Shown here: one piece after another, positions 58,328 to 64,000 of the stretch
Layout: the number at the start of each line of letters is the position of its first letter
How positions within the stretch are numbered: position 1 is the stretch's first letter
NCBI GenBank assembly: GCA_024235655.1
Contig: JACKLY010000001.1
Location: 558,001-622,000 of the forward strand
Reading direction: 5' to 3'
Length of the DNA stretch: 64,000 bases
DNA from: Zoogloeaceae bacterium
GTDB taxonomy: Bacteria; Pseudomonadota; Gammaproteobacteria; Burkholderiales; Rhodocyclaceae
Translations under genes and position numbers: made by a program
The notes under the pieces: model-generated
The model's input: the letters and a program-made list of their open reading frames with translations, nothing else
Database searches by the model: none
What the model was told of the DNA's origin: nothing

Positions 58328-59662
58328 TCAGGCTTCTCCGCTCATCGCTGATTCAGCCCAGCGCAGCGCGTTCAGGCTGGCGCTTTCCAGCGTGTCTATT
58401 GAAATGCCGAGGTCGTTCGCCAGTCGTTGCGCCTGTTCTGCACGGCCACGTTCCATCGCCATGGCCAGCAAGAGGAAGCGGGCCAGCGGCCCCTCGCTGT
58501 CGAGCAATACCGAGCGTACCGCCGGGGTGACCTGAATCTGCGACAGGATTTTGGCCAGCGGCATGGCAAGCAGGACATCCAGCGTGGATAGCAGGCCGAC
58601 GAGAAAGAGTTCGTCGCAGCCTTTGCGATCAAGCACTTTCCCGGCCACGGTTTCGAGAAAACGGGCACGCGTCAGTGCCAGTTCGAGCAGGGCTTCATCA
58701 CGGTCGCGCCCCTTGCCGACACGGAACATGGCAACCAGCAGCCAGCGATACAGCGGTGCCCGGCCGAGCACGACGATGGCCTGTTCGATGCTGCTGGCAG
58801 GGGAGTTCAGGCCAACGGCCGGGGAATTCGCGAGCTTGAGCAACTGAAAGGTGATGTCCGGGTCGCGTTTGGCAACTTCGGCCAATTCCGGGACTGTCGC
58901 GTCGTCATTCTGTAGATGATTGAGCAGGATGATCAGCGAAGCCTTGCTGTTGTCGAGTGAGTCCTGGGTGTTTTCTGCTTCGCTTTCCGTCGGGAAGTAG
59001 CCCAGGCAGAAATCAAAGCCCCAGTGATCGGCCATGCGCTTTTCCGCCCATGAGGCGGTGCCGCTGGCGGCAAAGCGTAGCGCTGGTGCCGCGGTTTTCA
59101 GGCGGCTGACAATGCGTGGCAAAGCGGTCAGCGAGGTGGTGCGGAGATCGGCAAAAACGGTGTCGAGGAGGGGCAGCAGCGAATTGAGATCGTCCACGGC
59201 GCTCAGGTCGACGGCTGCTTTGAGTTCGGCCGCCTGCATGGCTTCCAGCTGCGGCCGGAGTACGGCGGCGGAGAGGGGTGAGGCATCGCCATTGCCGAGC
59301 AGGAAGACGGTGTTTTTCCCGGCCAGGGGTTTCATCTGCTGAACCGGCAGCGATGGCGGCACCGGCAATACGGTCAGCCGGCGTTCGGCAAAGCCTCGGA
59401 CATCGGCAGCGGCAAACGCGCGCAGCAATGCTTCGGTATTGTCGGCGGGCTGGTCATCGCTATGCCGGAGGGAAAAACGGTAACCGAGCAGGCGATTGCG
59501 GCGGTCAAGTATTTCCTCGCGCTGCAATAGGGCGGGCGCGGCGATTGGCGCAGAGGGCGCGGTGGGTGCCGGAGGTGTGATGGCTTCCGGGGCCGTCTGC
59601 CCCTCGGGTTTGGAGGCATCGGCAGTTGCCAGCAGGCGACCGAAAAAACTGCCGATGCCCAT
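58328..59662 (-). CDS. EAL-like/HDOD signalling protein (YuxH type)
   Basis: Protein of 444 residues. The N-terminal part (about 40-240) is a degenerate EAL-like domain (ALLQREEILDRRNRLLGYRF, FAERRLTVLPVPPSLPVQQM) without the catalytic EAL motif. The C-terminal HDOD domain (about 240-430) has FQLLKLANSPAVGLNSPASS and SIEQAIVVLGRAPLYRWLLV. A linker rich in Pro/Ala lies near the N-terminus. EAL-HDOD proteins are thought to be signal-binding regulators rather than enzymes. It is 1 base from metF, but its strand order suggests simple read-through. Confidence 0.87.
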   Translation of the reverse strand: MGIGSFFGRLLATADASKPEGQTAPEAITPPAPTAPSAPIAAPALLQREEILDRRNRLLGYRFSLRHSDDQPADNTEALLRAFAAADVRGFAERRLTVLPVPPSLPVQQMKPLAGKNTVFLLGNGDASPLSAAVLRPQLEAMQAAELKAAVDLSAVDDLNSLLPLLDTVFADLRTTSLTALPRIVSRLKTAAPALRFAASGTASWAEKRMADHWGFDFCLGYFPTESEAENTQDSLDNSKASLIILLNHLQNDDATVPELAEVAKRDPDITFQLLKLANSPAVGLNSPASSIEQAIVVLGRAPLYRWLLVAMFRVGKGRDRDEALLELALTRARFLETVAGKVLDRKGCDELFLVGLLSTLDVLLAMPLAKILSQIQVTPAVRSVLLDSEGPLARFLLLAMAMERGRAEQAQRLANDLGISIDTLESASLNALRWAESAMSGEA

Positions 59663-59663
59663 G

Positions 59664-60506
59664 TCAGTCCTGGCCGGCGAGCCCGAGGCGCTTGCAGATT
59701 TCAGTGGTCAGTGCCGACTGGTTCATGCAGTAGAAATGCAGGCCGGGGGCGCCGCCGGCGAGCAGCTTTTCGCACAGTTCGGTGACGACATCGAGACCGA
59801 AGGCACGGATCGAATCGGTATCGTCGCCAAAGCCTTCGAATTTCTTGCGCATCCAGCGCGGGATCTCGGCGCCAGTGGCATCCGAAAAGCGCGCCAGCTT
59901 GGTGAAGCCGGCAATCGGCATGATGCCGGGCACGATCGGGATGTCTACGCCTTTGCTGCGAACGGCATCAACGAAGTGGAAGTAGGCATCGACGTTGTAG
60001 AAATACTGGGTGATCGCCGAATTGGCGCCGGCCTTGGCTTTGTTTACGAAAGCGGCCAGATCCTGCTCGGGTGACTTGGCTTGCGGGTGCCACTCCGGGT
60101 AGGCGGCGACCTCGAGGCTGAAGGTGTCACCCGTTTCGGCGCGGATGAATTCGACCAGTTCGTTGGCATAGCGGAACTCGCCCGCATCCACCATGCCGGA
60201 GGGCAGGTCACCGCGCAGGGTGACGATGCGGCGCACATTCTCGGCCTGATATTCGTCAAGAATGGCGCGGATGCTTTCCTTGGTCGAGCCGATGCACGAC
60301 AGATGGGGCGCAGCGGAGAGGCCTTCGGCGGCGATCTCGCGCACGATGGCGAAGGTGCGTTCTCGCATCGAGCCACCTGCGCCGTAGGTGACGGAGAAGA
60401 ATTCGGGATTCAGCTGTGCCAGCTTGGCGCGTGTGGCGCGCAGCTTTTCAACACCTTCCGGCGTCTGTGGCGGAAAGAACTCGATGGAGATTTCGGTGCG
60501 CTTCAT
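59664..60506 (-). CDS. metF: 5,10-Methylenetetrahydrofolate reductase MetF
   Basis: Flavoenzyme of 280 residues that makes 5-methyl-THF, the methyl donor for methionine synthesis. ISIEFFPPQTPEGVEKL, FFSVTYGAGGSMRERTFAIV, AAPHLSCIGSTKESI and RGDLPSG are conserved active-site and FAD-binding segments. It overlaps the small membrane-protein gene by 4 bases and forms an operon with ahcY under the SAH riboswitch, linking methyl supply to removal of SAH. Confidence 0.96.
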   Translation of the reverse strand: MKRTEISIEFFPPQTPEGVEKLRATRAKLAQLNPEFFSVTYGAGGSMRERTFAIVREIAAEGLSAAPHLSCIGSTKESIRAILDEYQAENVRRIVTLRGDLPSGMVDAGEFRYANELVEFIRAETGDTFSLEVAAYPEWHPQAKSPEQDLAAFVNKAKAGANSAITQYFYNVDAYFHFVDAVRSKGVDIPIVPGIMPIAGFTKLARFSDATGAEIPRWMRKKFEGFGDDTDSIRAFGLDVVTELCEKLLAGGAPGLHFYCMNQSALTTEICKRLGLAGQD

Positions 60507-60889
60507 TCTCTGTTCCGGGTAATGATGGTGACCTGTCCACGAGCCGGCGCGGGAAACAGCAGCGCGGTCAGTGCCCAGGAGACGAGGCTGTAGAGGAGGG
60601 TGCCGAAGACGGCGGACCAGAAGCCGCCGATCTGCACGCCGTCGAACATCGATCCGGCCAGCTGGAAAAGCAGGGCGTTGATGACGACGATGAAGAGGCC
60701 GAGCGACATCAGGGTCACCGGCAGGGTGAGCAGGATGAGCAGCGGCCGCAGGATGGCGTTGATCAGCCCGAGTACGGCCGCCAGCCCGAGCGCCGTGCCG
60801 ATGCTCGCAATCTGGATCGATGGCACGAGGTAAGGCAGCGCCAGCAGCGCTACCGCGTTGATCGTCCAGATGGCGAGCAGTCGAAGCAT
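60503..60889 (-). CDS. Phage-holin-family 4-TM membrane protein (YvlD-like)
   Basis: Small membrane protein of 128 residues with four hydrophobic helices: LLAIWTINAVALLALPYLVP, IGTALGLAAVLGLINAILRPL, LLILLTLPVTLMSLGLFIVV and FWSAVFGTLLYSLVSWALTAL. It belongs to the PF04020 group and has no evidence of a lytic role. It recurs between ahcY and metF in betaproteobacteria; a function linked to the methyl cycle is unproven. It is overlapped by metF and lies 3 bases after ahcY. Confidence 0.88.
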   Translation of the reverse strand: MLRLLAIWTINAVALLALPYLVPSIQIASIGTALGLAAVLGLINAILRPLLILLTLPVTLMSLGLFIVVINALLFQLAGSMFDGVQIGGFWSAVFGTLLYSLVSWALTALLFPAPARGQVTIITRNRE

Positions 60890-60892
60890 GGC

Positions 60893-62293
60893 TTAGTAGC
60901 GGTAGTGCTCTGGCTTGTACGGGCCTTCGATCGGTACGCCGATGTAGGCGGCCTGATCGGGGCGCAGTACGGACAGTTGCGCGTTCAGCTTCTTCAGTTG
61001 CAGGCGGGCCACTTTCTCGTCGAGGTGCTTGGGCAGCGTGTAGACACCCACCGGGTAATCAGCGGTGCGCGTGAACAGCTCGATCTGGGCGATCGTCTGG
61101 TTGGCGAACGACGAGGACATGACGTACGACGGATGGCCGGTGCCGCAGCCGAGGTTCACCAGGCGACCCTTGGCCAGCAGGATGATGCGCTTGCCGTCCG
61201 GGAAAATGACGTGGTCGACCTGCGGCTTGATCTCTTCCCACTGGTACTTCTCGATCGAGGCGACGTCGATTTCGTTGTCGAAATGGCCGATGTTGCAGAC
61301 GATGGCCTGGTCCTTCATCGCCGCCATGTGGTCATGGGTGATGACGTTGAAGTTGCCGGTGGTGGTGACAAAGATATCGGCCTTGTCGGCAGCGTATTCC
61401 ATGGTCACCACGCGGTAGCCTTCCATCGCTGCCTGCAGTGCGCAGATCGGGTCGATTTCGGTGATCCAGACCTGGGCCGAAAGGGCGCGCAGTGCCTGTG
61501 CCGAGCCCTTGCCGACATCGCCATAACCGGCGACCAGGGCGACCTTGCCGGCGATCATCACGTCGGTGGCGCGCTTGATACCGTCAACCAGCGATTCGCG
61601 GCAGCCGTAGAGGTTGTCGAACTTGGACTTGGTGACCGAGTCGTTGACGTTGATTGCCGGGAACTTGAGGTCGCCGCGCTGGTGCATCTGGTACAGGCGA
61701 TGCACGCCGGTGGTGGTCTCTTCGGTGACGCCCTTGATGGCGGCGAGGCGAACGGAGTACCAGGTCGGATCGGTCGCCAGCTTGGCCTTGATCGCGGCGA
61801 ACAGGATGGTCTCTTCTTCCGAGCCCGGCTTGGCCAGCACCGAGATGTCCTTCTCGGCCTTGGCGCCGAGGTGCAGCAGCAGCGTGGCGTCACCGCCGTC
61901 GTCGAGGATCATGTTCGAGAAACCGCCGTCGGTCCATTCGAAGATGCGGTGGGTGTAGTCCCAGTAGTCTGTCAGTGTTTCGCCCTTGACGGCAAAGACC
62001 GGGATGTTCTGCGCGGCGATGGCAGCCGCCGCATGGTCCTGCGTCGAGAAGATGTTGCACGAGGCCCAGCGGACTTCGGCGCCGAGCGCGGTCAGCGTCT
62101 CGATCAGCACGGCGGTCTGGATGGTCATGTGCAGCGAACCGGTGATGCGCGCGCCCTTCAGCGGCTGGGTCTTGGCAAATTCCTCACGGATGGCCATGAG
62201 ACCCGGCATTTCGGTTTCGGCAATGCGGATTTCCTTGCGGCCCCAGTCGGCCAGCTTGATATCGGCGATAACGTAGTCAGTGAATGCAGTCAC
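60893..62293 (-). CDS. ahcY: S-adenosylhomocysteine hydrolase AhcY
   Basis: Cytosolic NAD-dependent enzyme that splits S-adenosylhomocysteine into adenosine and homocysteine, relieving product inhibition of methyltransferases. It has 466 residues. IRIAETEMPGLMAIREEF, the substrate-binding SLHMTIQTAVLIETL and WASCNIFSTQDHAAAA are conserved. The NAD motif is VAGYGDVGKGSAQALRA, and the C-terminus is the family tail GPYKPEHYRY. It heads an operon with the small membrane protein and metF. Control by the upstream SAH riboswitch is evident. Confidence 0.97.
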   Translation of the reverse strand: MTAFTDYVIADIKLADWGRKEIRIAETEMPGLMAIREEFAKTQPLKGARITGSLHMTIQTAVLIETLTALGAEVRWASCNIFSTQDHAAAAIAAQNIPVFAVKGETLTDYWDYTHRIFEWTDGGFSNMILDDGGDATLLLHLGAKAEKDISVLAKPGSEEETILFAAIKAKLATDPTWYSVRLAAIKGVTEETTTGVHRLYQMHQRGDLKFPAINVNDSVTKSKFDNLYGCRESLVDGIKRATDVMIAGKVALVAGYGDVGKGSAQALRALSAQVWITEIDPICALQAAMEGYRVVTMEYAADKADIFVTTTGNFNVITHDHMAAMKDQAIVCNIGHFDNEIDVASIEKYQWEEIKPQVDHVIFPDGKRIILLAKGRLVNLGCGTGHPSYVMSSSFANQTIAQIELFTRTADYPVGVYTLPKHLDEKVARLQLKKLNAQLSVLRPDQAAYIGVPIEGPYKPEHYRY

Positions 62294-62385
62294 AGTAAAC
62301 TCCTAAAAACTGTGACCGGGGAGGGGAGGTGTTGCGAACTGCCTGTGCGGCTCACCGTGCCCCCTGCGCCCGGCAGGGTTTGTCA

Positions 62386-62455
62386 GCAAGCGCAGTTTTG
62401 AACCGAGCCTGGGGGTGGCGGAAAAACGGCCAGCCCCTGCAGCGCTCCTCGGATA
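62386..62455 (-). ncRNA. S-adenosylhomocysteine riboswitch in the ahcY leader
   Basis: Read on the minus strand, the leader has CCGAGGAGCGCTGCAG (62437-62452) and CCCCCAGGCTCGG, so CCGAG pairs with CTCGG (62403-62407) to give P1. The GAGCGC part pairs with GCGCTT (62388-62393) to form the pseudoknot, exactly the arrangement of the SAH riboswitch class. It lies about 90 bases before the ahcY start. SAH binding switches the gene on in known members, so rising SAH should induce ahcY, the membrane-protein gene and metF. Confidence 0.92.
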
Positions 62456-62508
62456 AGCACAGGATTATACGCGAAATCATTTCTTTCGCCGCTGCTGGCC
62501 GGGAGATG

Positions 62509-64000
62509 TCAGGGGCGAGCTTTATTGAGCAGGGTGGTGAATTCGTCAGCAGCGACTGGCCTGGAAAAAAAGTAGCCCTGCATTGCCGTGCAATTGTGCG
62601 CGATCAGGAATTGCCGCTGCTCATCCGTTTCGACACCTTCGGCAATGACCTGCAGCTTCAGGCTGCCCGCCAGTGTGATGATGGTTTCAACGATGGCGAC
62701 ATCATCGGCATCGTTCGGGATGCCGGTGACGAAACTGCGGTCAATCTTGAGCCGATGAATCGGCAATTGCTTCAGATAGGCGAGGGAGGAGTGACCCGTG
62801 CCGAAATCGTCGATTTCGATAACGACACCGAGCTTTTCGATTTTCCGCAGTAGCTCGATGGCGCCTGCGATATCTTCCATGACGGCGCCCTCGGTCACTT
62901 CGATGGCCAGGTGCACCGGTGGCAGGCCGCTTTGTGCCAACGCCTCCGCGACATCATCAAGCAGCGTTTTTTTGCGCAGCTGGATGGGTGAAATGTTCAC
63001 TGCGATGGTTAGTGCCGGGTATCCGTTCTCTCGCCAGTGCTGCGCTTGCTGACAAGCGGCGTGCAATACCCAGCGGCCGAGGTCGTGGATAAGGCCGCGG
63101 GCTTCGGCAACGTCGATGAACCGATCCGGGGGCAGCAGGCCGAGTTCCGGGTGCTGCCAGCGCAGCAGGGCCTCGGCACCGACAATGCGGCCGTCCTGAG
63201 CATCCACTTGCGGCTGGAAGTGCAGACGGAACTGGTTGCGTTGCAGGGCTTCACGCAGGGAAATTTCCATGGCCGCCATTTCGCGGGCTCTGGCGGTCAT
63301 TTCCGGAGTGAAGAACTGGTAGTTGTTACGCCCGGCTTTCTTGGCGTGGTACATGGCGACGTCAGCATTCCGTGTCAGCTCTTCGGCATCTTCGCCGTCG
63401 TCTGGCCAGATGGCGATGCCGATCGAACCCGTAATGTTGAACTGGTGCGCATCGAAGCGGATGGGCCTGGAAATCTGTTCGATGACGGCTTCGGCTACAC
63501 GGATGCTGCTTTGCATATTGATGATGCTGGAAAGCAGGATGACGAACTCATCGCCGCCAATGCGCGCCAGGGTATCCGATTCCCGTACGCACCTGCGCAA
63601 GCGGTTGGCGACCTGAACCAGTAGCGCATCACCGGCGGAATGGCCGACGGTGTCATTGATGTTCTTGAAGAAATCCAGATCGATGAAGAGAAGCGCCAGT
63701 TTGGACTGGTTGCGAGTGGCTGTGGCAATGGCTTGTTGCAGGCGATCCTTGAGCAGGCCGCGGTTCGCCAGGCCGGTCAGGGTATCGTGGTGCGCCAGGT
63801 GCGCGATATGTGCCTCGGCAAATTTCCGGGCGCTGATGTCTTCAACAAAACAGAGGACGAAAGCCTGTTCTCCATCCATGATGACCGGCTGGAAATGCCA
63901 GTTGTAGAGCGAGGAGCTCTGATAAGCGCTTTCCAGTTGCAGGGTATTGCCACGCATGGCTTGCTGAATGGCAACATCAAGCGTTTCGCTCTCCTCGCTG
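62509..64000 (-). CDS. PAS-GGDEF-EAL c-di-GMP signalling protein (N-terminus cut by window edge)
   Basis: Bifunctional-type protein; the visible 496 residues are open to base 64000. A PAS/PAC segment (SSLYNWHFQPVIMDGEQAFV) leads to a GGDEF domain with ARIGGDEFVILLSS and an I-site RESD five residues upstream. The EAL domain has VGAEALLRWQHPELG, AVNISPIQLRKKTL, IEIDDFGTGHSSLAYLKQLP and LKIDRSFV. All EAL catalytic motifs are intact, so phosphodiesterase activity is expected; the GGDEF domain could be active too. The real start lies outside the window. Regulation of surface life or motility is the family role. Confidence 0.92.
   Translation of the reverse strand, partial: SEESETLDVAIQQAMRGNTLQLESAYQSSSLYNWHFQPVIMDGEQAFVLCFVEDISARKFAEAHIAHLAHHDTLTGLANRGLLKDRLQQAIATATRNQSKLALLFIDLDFFKNINDTVGHSAGDALLVQVANRLRRCVRESDTLARIGGDEFVILLSSIINMQSSIRVAEAVIEQISRPIRFDAHQFNITGSIGIAIWPDDGEDAEELTRNADVAMYHAKKAGRNNYQFFTPEMTARAREMAAMEISLREALQRNQFRLHFQPQVDAQDGRIVGAEALLRWQHPELGLLPPDRFIDVAEARGLIHDLGRWVLHAACQQAQHWRENGYPALTIAVNISPIQLRKKTLLDDVAEALAQSGLPPVHLAIEVTEGAVMEDIAGAIELLRKIEKLGVVIEIDDFGTGHSSLAYLKQLPIHRLKIDRSFVTGIPNDADDVAIVETIITLAGSLKLQVIAEGVETDEQRQFLIAHNCTAMQGYFFSRPVAADEFTTLLNKARP

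Noticed and set aside
60503..60889. Prophage remnant at the holin-family gene
   Set aside because: The gene is embedded in the ahcY-metF operon and no other phage gene is near; PF04020 members are widespread non-phage membrane proteins.
60416..62401. Very long plus-strand open frame (about 660 codons) opposite ahcY, metF and the holin-like gene
   Set aside because: It lies entirely antisense to genes with clear families and motifs; high GC content produces long stop-free antisense frames. No conserved motif or ribosome site.
1..64000. CRISPR array, tRNA, rRNA, insertion sequence or integrase
   Set aside because: No regularly spaced repeats, cloverleaf-like segments, ribosomal RNA sequence or transposase/integrase motifs were seen; a short tRNA could still be missed without a covariance search.

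Overview
The window looks like chromosomal DNA of a GC-rich betaproteobacterium, most likely in the Rhodocyclales (Dechloromonas/Azonexus-like). The evidence is the run yebC - ruvC - ruvA - ruvB - ybgC - tolQRAB - pal - cpoB - queE, a SAH riboswitch in front of ahcY - small membrane protein - metF, and abundant c-di-GMP and chemotaxis genes. The genus is an inference; no rRNA or tRNA gene was seen. Genes are densely packed, many with 4-base ATGA overlaps, and no gene-free stretch exceeds 300 bases.

Positions 1-17.4 kb (minus strand): a housekeeping backbone of yebC, ruvCAB, the complete Tol-Pal envelope system and queE (cut by the window edge). Accessory genes are interleaved with it: a DMT transporter, a YbaY-like protein, a GST, an AI-2E family permease, a diguanylate cyclase and a two-component pair. 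The regulator of that pair is an NtrC-type protein without the GAFTGA loop. An MltF-like lytic transglycosylase closes this block.

Positions 17.4-28 kb (plus strand): a HerA/DUF853 ATPase, a DUF3820 protein, an orphan HicA-like protein and an MFS transporter. These are followed by an unusual compact operon of a patatin-like lipase, a cobalamin-type radical SAM protein and a large hybrid histidine kinase, then a LysE exporter and an FlK-like thioesterase.

Positions 28-51 kb: an aryl polyene (xanthomonadin-type) pigment cluster in two arms. The plus-strand arm carries a flavin-dependent halogenase-like protein, a chorismatase (XanB2 type, making hydroxybenzoate starter), an acyltransferase, a glycosyltransferase and a cation/proton antiporter. 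The minus-strand arm (36.2-50.2 kb) carries ACPs, ketosynthases with a chain-length factor, two dehydratases, a ketoreductase, an acyl ligase, an LpxL-like acyltransferase, a LolA-like carrier and an MMPL exporter, plus two methyltransferases, a polysaccharide deacetylase and a hydrolase. The inferred flow is chorismate to hydroxybenzoate, activation onto ACP, iterative condensation/reduction/dehydration to a polyene, attachment to a lipid or sugar, and export to the outer membrane. A visibly AT-richer island (about 33.4-35.0 kb) with two lipoproteins and a ClbS/DfsB-like protein separates the arms, next to a lipase-like lipoprotein.

Positions 51-64 kb: a divergent LysR/EamA pair, an AT-rich NTF2-like gene bracketed by inverted copies of an approximately 60-bp repeat, a Cache-type chemoreceptor, an RlmN/Cfr-family radical SAM methyltransferase, a class I methyltransferase, a TfoX-like protein, an EAL-HDOD protein, the SAH/folate operon metF - ahcY under a SAH riboswitch, and a PAS-GGDEF-EAL protein cut by the right edge.
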